This document shows, one piece after another, positions 17,588 through 26,900 of a stretch of 64,000 bases of DNA. Both the position numbers and the translations under genes were made by a program. The stretch covers positions 372,001-436,000 of the forward strand of contig CAVZKY010000010.1 of assembly GCA_963775825.1 (NCBI GenBank). The letters run 5' to 3'. Under the pieces are notes generated by a model. That model did not search any database, was not told the DNA's origin, and saw only the letters and a program-made list of their open reading frames with translations. The stretch comes from Bog-532 sp963775825 (GTDB taxonomy: Bacteria; Actinomycetota; Actinomycetes; Streptosporangiales; Streptosporangiaceae). The first letter of the stretch is position 1. Every line of letters begins with the position of its first letter.

Positions 17588-18634
17588 ATGATCCTGGACA
17601 GTTGCGACATCCCGATAGTGCTGGCCCCGCTGGCGGGCGGGCCATCCACGCCGGAGCTGGCCGCTGAGGTGAGCAACGCGGGCGGGCTGGGCTTCCTCGC
17701 CTCCGGCTACCTCTCCGCCGCCGAGCTGGCGGGCCGACGGCGCCGGGTGGACGGGCTCACCGGACGCCCGTTTGGCGTGAACCTGTTCGCTCCCGGGCCG
17801 GCCGGGGAGATGGTCCGGGTGCGCCAGTTCGCGGCGGAGATCGAGGCCGACGTGTCTAGCGCCGGCGCGCGGCTGGGCGAGCCGGGGCACGACGCTGACG
17901 ACTGGGACGCCAAGATCGAATACCTGATAGGTGCCCCGGTGGACGTGGTGTCGTTCACGTTCGGGATCCCGGGCGAGGATGTCATCGCCGGGCTGCGCGC
18001 CAGCGGGACCGAAGTCTGGGTGACGGTCACCAGCTTGGACGAGGCGTGCCGGGCGACCGCGGCAGGCGCCGACCTGCTGGTCGTCCAGGGGTACGAGGCG
18101 GGCGGGCACCGGGGCGGGACCAGCGACGCCCCCGAAGAGGCGGTGGGGCTGATCGCGCTGCTGCAGCTCATCACCGCGCGCGTGGCCACACCCGTCGTGG
18201 CCGCCGGTGGCATCGCGACGGGTGCGGCGATCGCGGCGGCGTTGTGCCTTGGCGCCCGGGCCGCCGCCCTCGGAACGGCGTTCCTCGACTGCCCGGAGGC
18301 GGCGACCGCACCGGTGCACCGGTCCGCGCTGCATGGTGACGCTCCGACGAGGCTCACCCGGGCGTTCAGCGGCCGGACTGCGCGCGGGATCGAGAACGGC
18401 TTCCTGCGCGCGCATTCGGGATCCGCCCCGGCGGCCTACCCCGAGGTGCACCACCTCACGTCGCCGATGCGGAAGGCGGCCCGCCAGGCTGGCCTGGTTG
18501 ACTACGTGAACCTGTGGGCCGGGCAGGCCTACCCGCTGACAGTCACGGCCCCCGCCGCCGACCTCGTCCGCGACCTCTGGGAGCAGGCCCAGGCCACCCT
18601 CGGCCGGGTCGCCAGCCACTTCCCCCGGCCGTAG
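17588..18634 (+). CDS. Nitronate monooxygenase (2-nitropropane dioxygenase family)
   Basis: 348 aa TIM-barrel FMN enzyme. It has the N-terminal PIVLAPLAGGPSTPELAAEV, then GGLGFLASGYLSA and PFGVNLFAPGP. The active-site region ADLLVVQGYEAGGHRGG carries the catalytic His, and the phosphate-binding VVAAGGIATGAAIAAALCLG is followed by ALGTAFLDCPEA. Nitronate monooxygenases oxidise alkyl nitronates; some relatives are flavin-dependent enoyl reductases. ATG 17588 (MILDSCDIPIVLAP) is preferred to GTG/ATG starts further upstream because the barrel begins there. Stand-alone and intact. Confidence 0.92.
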   Translation: MILDSCDIPIVLAPLAGGPSTPELAAEVSNAGGLGFLASGYLSAAELAGRRRRVDGLTGRPFGVNLFAPGPAGEMVRVRQFAAEIEADVSSAGARLGEPGHDADDWDAKIEYLIGAPVDVVSFTFGIPGEDVIAGLRASGTEVWVTVTSLDEACRATAAGADLLVVQGYEAGGHRGGTSDAPEEAVGLIALLQLITARVATPVVAAGGIATGAAIAAALCLGARAAALGTAFLDCPEAATAPVHRSALHGDAPTRLTRAFSGRTARGIENGFLRAHSGSAPAAYPEVHHLTSPMRKAARQAGLVDYVNLWAGQAYPLTVTAPAADLVRDLWEQAQATLGRVASHFPRP

Positions 18635-18831
18635 CCCGGCGCCACCGGCCCGCAAGGAACGCGACGATGCGCCCCGACCGGCCGTCCCGTACCGCTGGCG
18701 CCAACTCCGGCTTGCCCGGCCACCGCAAACGCTTGGCCCGTGGCCGGGCGGTCCGGTACATGCCACGCTCTGTATAGCCATTGGCAAGGGGGTCGCAGGG
18801 CGTGCTGACCGGCGCCGTGGGACTAGGTCCC

Positions 18832-18864
18832 GACTGACGAGCAAATGTGGAGCAAACATAGGCC
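18832..18864 (+). repeat. Dispersed 33-bp repeat, copy 2
   Basis: GACTGACGAGCAAATGTGGA, then GCAAACATAGGCC; matches copy 1a at 3533 including the upstream ACTAGGTCC flank (about 29 bp of near identity). Confidence 0.6.
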
Positions 18865-18919
18865 AGAATCGGCCTGCACGAGGGGCACCGGAACGGGTAC
18901 AACAGCAGGTCAGAATGGG

Positions 18920-19013
18920 TGGGTGCGCCGCCACGGACTTGAACCCCAACCCGCAGATTAAGAGTCCGCTGCTCAGTTCGATTCTACTCACTGAGCTGGT
19001 ACCGAGCGGTGCC
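18920..19013 (-). tRNA. Degenerate tRNA-Lys(CUU)-like sequence
   Basis: Minus strand. The anticodon arm GCGGA-CTCTTAA-TCTGC pairs over five positions and presents CUU. GGGTT and GGGGTTCAAGTCC resemble the variable and T arms, and CGGCGCA plus an encoded CCA follow. But the T stem pairs poorly, the 5' acceptor GGCACCG matches only five of seven pairs, and the D-loop carries about ten extra bases (length 94 rather than 76). Probably a non-functional relic or old attachment-site debris. Confidence 0.45.
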
Positions 19014-19097
19014 AGTAACTGCCAGGACCTGCCGTTCTGTGCGGTTGCCCGTATCCGCGGCGGGCTGCGGATACCGCGCGCTGCCAGGGCGTACCGG

Positions 19098-19130
19098 GAC
19101 ATCCGAGCGAACATGGAGCTAACATTGATG
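19098..19130 (+). repeat. Dispersed 33-bp repeat, copy 3
   Basis: GACATCCGAGCGAACATGGA, then GCTAACATTG; closest to copy 1b at 3580. Together copies 1a/1b and 2/3 repeat the same pair order. Confidence 0.6.
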
Positions 19131-19136
19131 GGGACA

Positions 19137-19146
19137 GGTCTAGACC
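19137..19146. promoter_or_regulatory. GGTCTAGACC palindrome (third DasR dre-like site)
   Basis: With flanks AGGTCTAGACCA, one mismatch from the DasR consensus. No sugar-utilisation gene is adjacent; it lies seven bases after repeat copy 3. Confidence 0.45.
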
Positions 19147-19482
19147 ACCATGGTCGAGAGCAACTGGGCCGTGGCCGGGAAAGGTATAGACGCCCGCCGC
19201 GCAATACACGTTAGCCGCACCCGGAGTCGGGCGGAAGCGGCCGACACGATTCGTGATCCTTGCTGGCAGTGCCCTGAAGTTCTCGGCGGGCTGACCAGAG
19301 AGTACGAGCCGGGCGGCATGAGGATCACCGGCTGATTCAGGAAACCGCAGTCCAGAGGCCATGGACGCAGTTATGGCACCCTGCAAGCAAAGACCAAGGT
19401 CGCGCGAGTTGAAGTCACCGGATCGGTATCCCGCCATCCGCGATTGACCAGCGCAACAGCGCCGTTCCAGGCGGTACGCCGT

Positions 19483-19521
19483 CTTCATGCAGACTGCATG
19501 AAGGCGGCGTATCATGATTGC
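19483..19521 (+). promoter_or_regulatory. Operator palindrome and leaderless promoter of the third TA module
   Basis: CTTCATGCA and TGCATGAAG form a perfect 9-bp inverted repeat around GAC (19483-19503). It is followed by TATCAT (19510-19515) six bases before ATG 19522. The palindrome covers the expected -35 region, so antitoxin binding would block RNA polymerase. Confidence 0.65.
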
Positions 19522-19752
19522 ATGGATACGACGGTTGTGCAGGTCCGCGATGTGCCGGTGAGCGTTCTCGCCGCGCTCAAGGCCAGGGCCGAGGCGCGGG
19601 GCGTTTCCCTGTCGTCCTTCCTCAGGGACCTGATGGCCAGCGAGGCGGCGATGCCGCCGATCGACGACGTGATGGCGGTGATCGCCAGGCGCGATCCCGT
19701 CAGTTATGCGGCCGAGGACCTGCGCTCCTTCATGGAGGACGGCCGGCGGTGA
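19522..19752 (+). CDS. FitA/VapB-type RHH antitoxin
   Basis: 76 aa: TTVVQVRDVPVSVLAALKAR, then GVSLSSFLRDLMASEAA, a ribbon-helix-helix DNA-binding domain. RDPVSYAAEDLRSFMEDGRR follows as the toxin-binding tail. ATG 19522 is fixed by the -10 box. The stop overlaps the toxin GTG (GTGA arrangement). Confidence 0.9.
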   Translation: MDTTVVQVRDVPVSVLAALKARAEARGVSLSSFLRDLMASEAAMPPIDDVMAVIARRDPVSYAAEDLRSFMEDGRR

Positions 19753-20153
19753 CCTGCGTCGTCGACTGCTCTATCGTCATCCGGCTGCTCGCCAGCAAGC
19801 CAGGCGACGAACTCCTCCGCCAGCGCCTGGCCCGGACCGTGCACGCGCCGGCTCTCATCGACGCCGAGATCTCCAGCGTCGTGCGCGGCCTGTCCATTAC
19901 AGCGAAACCCGAAGTCCAGATCAGTGCCGAACGGGCGCTGGAGATGCTCGCCGACTACGCCGGCCTGCGGATCGTCCGCCACCCGGTGCAGCCGCTGCAG
20001 GCACGGGCATTCGAGATGCGCCACAATCTCACCGCCAACGATGCAATGTACGTCGCACTCGCCGAGTCCCTCGGCTTCCCCCTGCTTACCGACGACGGAA
20101 AGCTCGCCGCAGCGCCGGGGCACGCCGCAGACGTCCACCAGTATCCAAATTGA
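19749..20153 (+). CDS. PIN-domain toxin (FitB/VapC family)
   Basis: 134 aa. Catalytic acids are VVDCSIVIRLLAS (Asp5-6 region), PALIDAEISSVVRG (Glu), LTANDAMYVALAESLG (Asp) and PLLTDDGKLA (Asp pair). That is the full PIN quartet, so an active endoribonuclease is expected. GTG start overlaps the antitoxin stop by four bases. Confidence 0.92.
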   Translation: MTCVVDCSIVIRLLASKPGDELLRQRLARTVHAPALIDAEISSVVRGLSITAKPEVQISAERALEMLADYAGLRIVRHPVQPLQARAFEMRHNLTANDAMYVALAESLGFPLLTDDGKLAAAPGHAADVHQYPN

Positions 20154-20286
20154 AGTCACCGTGTCCTGTGGGCGCCGAAACCTGTGCCATCTGGGCAGAT
20201 GCCCTACGGAACGCGGTCGGTCTCGGTTAAGCGCTCGGCGTCGGCCGGTCTGGGCCGGAGGTGGGATGATCTTCGGCTTGCGGGCT

Positions 20287-20352
20287 TGAAGCTGATCTTC
20301 CTCATTGTGACCCGGGCCATGTCGCTGCTCCGGCTGTCGCGCAGGCAGGCGT
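20287..20352 (+). pseudogene. 5' fragment of an integrase-type (rve) transposase
   Basis: The stretch LKLIFLIVTRAMSLLRLSRR resembles the N-terminal helix of actinobacterial rve-type transposases such as the one at 34760, and sequence similarity then ends. Only about 22 codons remain. Confidence 0.4.
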
Positions 20353-20390
20353 GGTTCGCCGGCTCAGCACCGGCCGGTCTCAGGCGGGGG

Positions 20391-20723
20391 TTACGGGCGT
20401 TTGGCGACGGTCAGCAGCACAACGCAGTCCTGCAGCGCCTGAAGGCTGTGCGGAGAGTCGGGGACGATGAGCAGGTCGCCGTCCCTGCCCTCCCAGGACT
20501 GCCCGCCGGCTGCGAGCAGGACCCGGCCGCGTAGCACGTGCACGCTGGCCTCGCCCGGGTTCGCGTGTTCGGTCAGGGCCGCGTCCTTGACCATGGCGAT
20601 GACCGTCTGGCGCAGCATCTTCTCGTGGCCGCCGATGACGGTCTGCGCGGCGCGGCCCCCGCCAGCGCCGGCTGCCCGTTCCAGCAGTTCCCGCGCCAGC
20701 GCGTCCAGGGAGAGCTTCTGCAT
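20391..20723 (-). CDS. Cupin-domain protein
   Basis: 110 aa single-domain cupin: KDAALTEHANPGEASVHVLR, then GRVLLAAGGQSWEGRDGDLL, a conserved PDSPHSLQALQDCVVLLTV. It gives the usual H-x(3-4)-E and G-x5-P-x-x-H metal motifs (His in TEHANPGEASVHVL; His in DSPHSL). The N-terminal 35 residues are helical. It lies 167 bp beyond narI on the same strand, past a hairpin. Small cupins of this type often sit in nitrate or NO-stress clusters; the substrate is unknown. Confidence 0.82.
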   Translation of the reverse strand: MQKLSLDALARELLERAAGAGGGRAAQTVIGGHEKMLRQTVIAMVKDAALTEHANPGEASVHVLRGRVLLAAGGQSWEGRDGDLLIVPDSPHSLQALQDCVVLLTVAKRP

Positions 20724-20848
20724 GCTGTCCTTCCTTCCTCGGGCCGGGTTCTTGTGTGCTGCGCACCGGCAGCGCCAGGCAGTTCCGCCGCGGCCAGGGA
20801 CCCATGCCGCGGGGGAGTCTGCGCGCCCGCGACGATGCTAACGAGGTC

Positions 20849-20882
20849 GCCGCACGGCTTTGCCGCCTGGCAGCGGTGCGGC
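20849..20882. terminator. Hairpin after the narGHJI operon
   Basis: GCCGCAC and GTGCGGC form a 7-bp stem enclosing a smaller GC-rich hairpin, starting 8 bp after the narI stop. No T tract. It would attenuate transcription into the cupin gene. Confidence 0.5.
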
Positions 20883-20889
20883 CTGGGGT

Positions 20890-21642
20890 TTAATAGCGCA
20901 CGCCGATCTTGCGCCAGCGGCGGCCGCTGGTGCCGGGCTCGGCGGGCGGGGCTGCGCGGCGGCTGCGGTAGACGATGTAGGGCCGCCACAGGTACCAGAG
21001 CGGGTAACTCCAGGCGTGCACGAGCCGGCTGAACGGCCAGACCATCCAGATGGCCCAGGCGGCGGTGGCGTGCAGCTGGTAGATGAACGGCGCGTGCGCG
21101 ATCGCCTGCACGTCCGGGGAGCCGCTGAACAGGCCGCGGAACCACGGCGCCACGGTGGTGCGGTAGTCGTAGCCGTGCCCGAGCAGGTTGACTCCGATCG
21201 TGGGGGCGATGCCGGTGAGAATCACGATCAGCAGCAGGATCAGGGCGGCATAGTCGATGGGCGCGGTCGTGGCGCGCACCCGCGGCACGAACAGCCGCCT
21301 GGTGGCCAGGACGACCACGCCGCCGATCACGAGTATCGCCGCCAGGGTCCCGGCCCCGGCGGAGAACCACCGGTAGGCGTTCTCGGGGATGCCGATCGCC
21401 TTGGTCCACCGCTGCGGGATGAGGACGCCGATCACGTGCCCGGCGATAGCGGCGAAGGTGCCGTAGTGGAACAGCGGCGACCCCCACTTGAGCATGCGCC
21501 GCTCCTGTAGCTGCGTGGAGCGGCTGGTCCAGCCGAACTGGTCATAGCGCCACCGCCATACGTGCCCGACGGCGAACACCCCGAGCGCAAGGTAGGGCAG
21601 GACGACCCACCAGAACAGCTCCGCGGTGGTGGTGGTGGTCAT
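20890..21642 (-). CDS. narI: Respiratory nitrate reductase subunit gamma
   Basis: 250 aa integral membrane cytochrome b of the NarGHI complex, oxidising quinol on the outer face and passing electrons to NarH. Five helices are evident. Haem ligand His residues lie in FHYGTFAAIAGHVIGVLIP (helix 2) and in HAPFIYQLHATAAWAIWMVW (helix 5). ATG 21642 (TTTTTAELFWWVVLPYLAL) is chosen because the membrane domain begins there and because it overlaps the narJ stop by four bases. It is the last gene of the operon. Confidence 0.95.
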   Translation of the reverse strand: MTTTTTAELFWWVVLPYLALGVFAVGHVWRWRYDQFGWTSRSTQLQERRMLKWGSPLFHYGTFAAIAGHVIGVLIPQRWTKAIGIPENAYRWFSAGAGTLAAILVIGGVVVLATRRLFVPRVRATTAPIDYAALILLLIVILTGIAPTIGVNLLGHGYDYRTTVAPWFRGLFSGSPDVQAIAHAPFIYQLHATAAWAIWMVWPFSRLVHAWSYPLWYLWRPYIVYRSRRAAPPAEPGTSGRRWRKIGVRY

Positions 21643-22271
21643 GTCCGGGGCCCGTAACCGGAAAGGTACTCGGGCGGGGCGAACGGCTCGAGCCCGACCT
21701 CCTCGCGAGGCGGCCCGGCCTCCCATGCCGCGTGCACGAGGCTGGCCTCGCGGTGCCCCAGCTTCGGCATCCGTGCGGTCACTGCGGCGACGATGTCGGC
21801 GTAGGGAGTGCCTGCCTGCTCCAGTCCGCGCCGCAGCAGCTCCAGGTCGGCGCGGTGCGCGCGCAGCAGCCTTTCGCCGCGCGGGGCCAGTGCGGCGAAG
21901 TCGAGCACCATGGGCAAGTAGTCGGGCAGCTCCTCGTTGCTGGGGTCGAACCCGGCGGCCCGGTAAGCGGTCTTGAAGGTGAGCATGGACATGCCGCGCT
22001 TGCGGGTGTCACCGTACCGGTAGTACGTCAGGTACAGGGCGCAGCGGCGGCGCAGGTCGAATGTCTCGACGTAGTGCTGGCCGACGGCGGTCGGCGGTGT
22101 CGCGCGCAGCCAGCCCAGGAACCGCGCGAAGGCTTCCCGGCCCGCTTTCGGCGCGGCCTGCGCCGCGGCCGCGTCGAGTTCGGCGATGCCGTCGAACAGG
22201 GCCTGCGTCGGGTACTGCAGGAGCACTGAGGCCAGCTTGTAGGGGCTGACCGCGCCCGGGCTGGCGCTCAC
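21639..22271 (-). CDS. narJ: Nitrate reductase assembly chaperone (NarJ/NarW)
   Basis: 210 aa TorD/NarJ-type chaperone needed for molybdenum cofactor insertion into NarG; not part of the final enzyme. Family hallmarks: YKLASVLLQYPTQALFDGIA, ARFLGWLRATPP, QHYVETFDLRRRCALYLTYY, then RKRGMSMLTFKTAYRAAGF and EELPDYLPMVLDFAAL. It overlaps narH upstream and narI downstream by four bases each, so translation of the three is coupled. Confidence 0.95.
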   Translation of the reverse strand: MSASPGAVSPYKLASVLLQYPTQALFDGIAELDAAAAQAAPKAGREAFARFLGWLRATPPTAVGQHYVETFDLRRRCALYLTYYRYGDTRKRGMSMLTFKTAYRAAGFDPSNEELPDYLPMVLDFAALAPRGERLLRAHRADLELLRRGLEQAGTPYADIVAAVTARMPKLGHREASLVHAAWEAGPPREEVGLEPFAPPEYLSGYGPRT

Positions 22272-23893
22272 GAGCTGTCCCGGCCGGGGAACAGGCCCGG
22301 GGCGCTGCCCTGGCCGTTCCAGCCGAGCAGGTTGAAGTGGGTCTGGCCGTCGCCGGCCCGGAAGCTGTGGTCCCCGGCCGGGCTGCCTGGCTGGTAGCTC
22401 TGGATGCCGTGCGGGCCGGCGCCGCCCATGCCGGGGCCGCCGTCGGTGTCCAGGCTGCAGAACAGCTGCTCGTGCTGGCCCATCAGGCGCCCGGCGTCCT
22501 CGGCGTGCGCGGGCGGGATGACGTAACGGTCTTCGTACTTGGCGATCGCGAGCAGCCGGTAAAGGTCCTCCAGGTCCTCGGTGCTCGCGCCGACCGAGGC
22601 GGGCAGGTTCTCATCGAGATCCAGCCCGAGCTGCCCGGCCCGCTGGATCGCGCGCACGGCGGCAAGCTTGCGCAGCACGGTACGCACGGTATCGGTCTTG
22701 CCCGCGGTGAACAGGTTGGCCAGGTACTCGATCGGGATCCGCAGCGAGTCGATGGTGGCGAACACCTGGTCGGGGTCGCCGGGGTCGTAGCCCGCGGCAT
22801 GGACGACGTTGGCGACCGGCGAGAGCGGCGGGATGTACCAGACCATCGGCAGCGTGCGGTACTCCGGGTGCAGCGGCAGGGCGACCCGGTGCCGCACGGC
22901 CAGCTCGTAGACCGGCGAGCGCTGCGCCGCGGCTATCCAGTCGGCCGGGATGCCGGCCTGGCCCGCATCGGCCTGCACCTGCGGATCATGCGGGTCGAGG
23001 AAGACCGCGAGCTGCGCCTCGTAGAGATCCCGCGCGTCGGCGGTGGCCGCGGCGCCGAGCACCTTGTCCGCGTCGTAGAGGAACAGGCCCAGGTAGCGCA
23101 GCCGGCCCACGCAGGTCTCCGAGCAGATCGTCGGCTGGCCGGACTCGATGCGCGGGAAGCACAGCGTGCACTTTTCGGCCTTGCCGGTGCGGTGGTTGAA
23201 GTACACCTTCTTGTAGGGGCAGCCGGACACGCACATTCGCCAGCCGCGGCAGCGGTCCTGGTCGACCAGCACGATCCCGTCCTCTTCCCGCTTGTACATC
23301 GCGCCGGACGGGCAGGACGCGACGCAGGACGGGTTGAGGCAGTGCTCGCAGATGCGGGGCAGGTAGAACATGAAGACCTGCTCGAATTCCATCTTGACCC
23401 GGTCTTCGAGCCCGGCCAGGTTCGGGTCGCCGGTGGCATGCTCAGGGGCGCCGGCCAGGTCGTCGTCAAAGTTGCTGCCCCACTTGACGTCCATGTCCTT
23501 GCCGGTCAGCGCGGAGATCGAGTGCGCGCTGGGGTTGCGGGTGCCCGGCGGGGCCTGGATGAGCGTCTGGTAGTCGTAGGTCCACGGGTCGCCGTAGTCA
23601 TCGATCGTCGGCAGGTCCGGGTTGTAGAAGATCGAGGCCAGCTTGCGCGCCCGCCCGCCCGCCTTGAGCTGCAGGCGGCCCTTGCGGTCCAGCGTCCAGC
23701 CGCCGTGCCACTGCTCCTGGTCCTCGTAGCGGCGCGGGTACCCGACGCCCGGCTTGGTCTCGACGTTGTTGAAGTAGACGTACTCGGTGCCCGGCCGGTT
23801 GGTCCAGACCTGCTTGCAGGTCACCGAGCAGGTGTGGCAGCCGATGCACTTGTCGAGGTTCATCACCATCGCGACCTGCGCCATGATCCGCAT
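22268..23893 (-). CDS. narH: Respiratory nitrate reductase subunit beta (Fe-S)
   Basis: 541 aa electron-transfer subunit with four Fe-S centres on the cytoplasmic side. Cys groups: CIGCHTCSVTCKQVW (residues 17-31), CEHCLNPSCVASCPSG (about 185), CRGWRMCVSGCPYKK (about 220, with the Trp that marks the [3Fe-4S] site) and CTLCFPRIESGQPTICSETC (about 245). The family-specific C-terminal half follows, including YRTLPMVWYIPPLSPVANVV. Start ATG 23893; gap to narG is 46 bp. Complete. Confidence 0.96.
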   Translation of the reverse strand: MRIMAQVAMVMNLDKCIGCHTCSVTCKQVWTNRPGTEYVYFNNVETKPGVGYPRRYEDQEQWHGGWTLDRKGRLQLKAGGRARKLASIFYNPDLPTIDDYGDPWTYDYQTLIQAPPGTRNPSAHSISALTGKDMDVKWGSNFDDDLAGAPEHATGDPNLAGLEDRVKMEFEQVFMFYLPRICEHCLNPSCVASCPSGAMYKREEDGIVLVDQDRCRGWRMCVSGCPYKKVYFNHRTGKAEKCTLCFPRIESGQPTICSETCVGRLRYLGLFLYDADKVLGAAATADARDLYEAQLAVFLDPHDPQVQADAGQAGIPADWIAAAQRSPVYELAVRHRVALPLHPEYRTLPMVWYIPPLSPVANVVHAAGYDPGDPDQVFATIDSLRIPIEYLANLFTAGKTDTVRTVLRKLAAVRAIQRAGQLGLDLDENLPASVGASTEDLEDLYRLLAIAKYEDRYVIPPAHAEDAGRLMGQHEQLFCSLDTDGGPGMGGAGPHGIQSYQPGSPAGDHSFRAGDGQTHFNLLGWNGQGSAPGLFPGRDSS

Positions 23894-23939
23894 CAGCGGG
23901 CCGCCTCCCTTCGCGCCATGGCCGCGCCCGGCCGCGGCA

Positions 23940-26900
23940 TCAGTACTGCACCTGCTGGGAGCGGCGGCGGACCACGGTGATCTCGTCGCGCTGGTTCCCG
24001 GTCGGCCCGTAGTAATTGAACCCGTAGGACAGCTGGGCGTACCCGCCGATCATGTGCGTGGGCTTGATCACCAGCCGGGTGAGCGAGTTGTCCCCCCCGC
24101 CGTGCCAGCCCGAGACCTCGGTCCTGGGCGTCATCAGGTGCCGGTCCTTCGCGTGGTACATGAACACCGTCCCCTCGGGCATCCGGTGGGTCACCACCGC
24201 CCGGCACGCCACGACGCCGTTGCGGTTGTAGGCCTCGATCCAGTCGTTATCGGCGACCCCGATCTTCGCCGCGTCGGCCGGGCTCATCCAGAGCACCGGG
24301 CCGCCGCGGAACAGCCGCAGCATGTGCAGGTTGTCCTGGTATTCGGAGTGGATCGACCACTTCGAGTGCGGCGTCAGGTAACGGACAGTGATCTCGGGCC
24401 GCCCCGGCTCGCCCAGGCCCTGCCCGCCGAAGTGCCGGACGTAGTCCAGCGGCGGACGGTAGGTCGGCAGGCACTCGCCGTACTCGGCGATCCAGTCATG
24501 GTCGAGGAAGAAGTGCATCCGCCCGGTCAGCGTGTGCCACGGCTTCTTGCGCTCGACGTTGACGACGAACGGGGAGTACCGCCGGCCGCCGGTCTCGCTG
24601 CCCGACCACTCCGGTGAGGTGATCACCGCGCGAGGCTGCACCTGGGTGTCGGCGAAGCTGATCCGCTCCCCGGCGCGCTCGGCGGCGAGGTCGGCCAGGT
24701 TCACGCCGGTGCGTTTCTCCAGTTCCCGCCACGCCTGCAGGGCGACCTGGCCGTTGGTGGTGCCCGAGAGCGCCAGGATCGCCTCGGCCAGGTGGACGTC
24801 GCGGGCCAGCGCCGGCCGTCCGTGGGCTGGCCCGCCGCGCACCAGCCCGTTCACCCGGCCCAGCAGGTCGACGGCCGCGGCCGGCTTCCAGGTGACCCCC
24901 TTGACGCTGGTGCCGAGGGAGTCAACCAGCGGGCCGAGCGCGGCCATCTTCTCCGCCACGGCGCCGTAGTCCCGCTCGACGACCGTCAGCCGGGGCATCG
25001 TCACTCCCGGCACCGGGTCGCACTCGCCGCGCTTCCAGTCCGCCGCGACTCCGCCCGGCTGGGCCATCTCGTCGGCCGTGTCGTGCAGCAGCGGCGCGGC
25101 GATCACGTCGGTGCGGGTGCCCAGGTGAACGGCGGCCAGCCGGGAGAACTGCTCGGCGATCAGCCGGAACGCGTCGAAGTCGGTGCGGGTTTCCCACGGC
25201 GGCGCGATAGCGGGGTTGAACGAGTGCACGAACGGGTGCATGTCGGTGGTGGAGATGTCGTGTTTCTCGTACCACGTCGCCGCCGGCAGCACAATGTCGG
25301 AGTAGCTGCAGGTGCTGGTCATCCGGAAGTCGACGGTCGTGACCAGGTTGAGCTTGCCGCGCGGCGCCTGCTCACGCCAGGTCACCTCGCTCGGCCGCAG
25401 CCGCTCCGGCGACTCGCCGGCCCGGACCGCGTCCTCGACGCCGAGCAGGTGCCGCATGAAGTACTCCATGCCCTTGCCCGAGGAGCCGAGCAGGTTGGCC
25501 CGCCAGATCGTCATCACGCGCGGGAAGTTGCGCGGGTCGTCGGGGTCCTCGCCGGCGAAATGCAGCCGGCCGGCCGTCAGCTCCGCCACCACGTAGTCGT
25601 TCACGGACTGGCCCGCGGCGGCGGCCTCGTCGGCCAGGTCCAGCGGGTTGCGGTCGAACATCGGGTGCGACGGGGTCCAGCCCATCCGCGAGGCCTGCGC
25701 GAGCGCGTCGACGAACGCGCGGCCGGTGAACAGGCCGCGGCCGAGCGGGCTGGCCAGCTCGGCCGCGCCGAAGCTCTCATACCGCCACTGGTCGGAGTGC
25801 AGGTAGAAGTAGGAGGTGCCGGTCATGTGCCGGGTCGGCCGCTGCCAGTCCAGCCCGAACGCCAGCGTCATGAAGCCGGTCAGCGGGCGGACCTTCTCCT
25901 GGCCGACGTAGTGGGCCCAGCCGCCGCCGTTCACGCCCTGGCAGCCGCACAGCATCGTCAGGGTGAGGAACGTGCGGTAGATCTGGTCGGAGTGGAACCA
26001 GTGGTTGGTGCCCGCGCCCATCGCGATCATCGAGCGGCCCCGCGACAGCTCGGCGTTGCGGGCGAACTCCCTGGCGACCCGGGCCGCGGCGGCCGCCGGC
26101 ACCGAGGTGATCGCCTCCTGCCACGCCGGGGTGTAGGGCTGCGGGTCGTCGTAACTGGCGGGCCACTGCCCGGGAAGGCCGTCGCGGCCCACCGCGTACT
26201 GGGCCATCAGCAGGTCAAAGACGGTGGTGACCAGCCTCCCGCCGAGTGCGACGACGGGCACGCCGCGGCGGATGACGCCGCCGCCCTCGGTCTCGCCCAC
26301 GTCGAAGCGGGGCAGGTCCACCGCCACCGCGTCCTCGTGCATGCCGTAGAGCGTGAGGACGGGATCGCGCCCGCCGAGGTCGAGGTTCCACCGGCCCTGG
26401 CCGGTGAGGGAGAAGTGCGTGGCCAGGGTGCCGTTCGGCAGGAACGGCTCGCGGGTCGCCGAGTCGAGGAGCACGGTCTGGGAGGCGGCGGTCTCGCCGG
26501 CCTGGCCGAGATCGGCGGCGGTGAGAAACCGGTCAGGCACATAACCGTCCTCGCGCTCGCGCAGGGTCACCAGGAACGGCAGGTCGGTGTAAGACTTCAC
26601 GTAGCCGGTGAAGTACGGCACCTGCCGGTCCCGGAAGAACTCGGTCAGGATCACGTGCCCCATCGCCATCCCCAGCGCGCCGTCGGTCCCCGGGGCGGCG
26701 GCCAGCCAGTCGTCGGCGAACTTGGTGTGATCGGAGTAGTCGGGGGAGACCACGACCACCTTCTGGCCCCGGTAGCGCGCCTCGACCATGAAGTGCGCGT
26801 CCGGGGTGCGGGTGATCGGCAGGTTCGTACCCCAGATCATCAGGTAAGAGGAGTTCCACCAGTCGGCCGACTCCGGCACGTCGGTCTGGTCGCCGAAAAC

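Noticed and set aside
17333..19204. 623-codon minus-strand frame over the nitronate monooxygenase region
   Set aside because: Runs across a clear plus-strand gene, repeats and the tRNA-like relic; composition-driven.
22337..23980. 547-codon plus-strand frame opposite narH
   Set aside because: Antisense to an unambiguous Fe-S protein gene.
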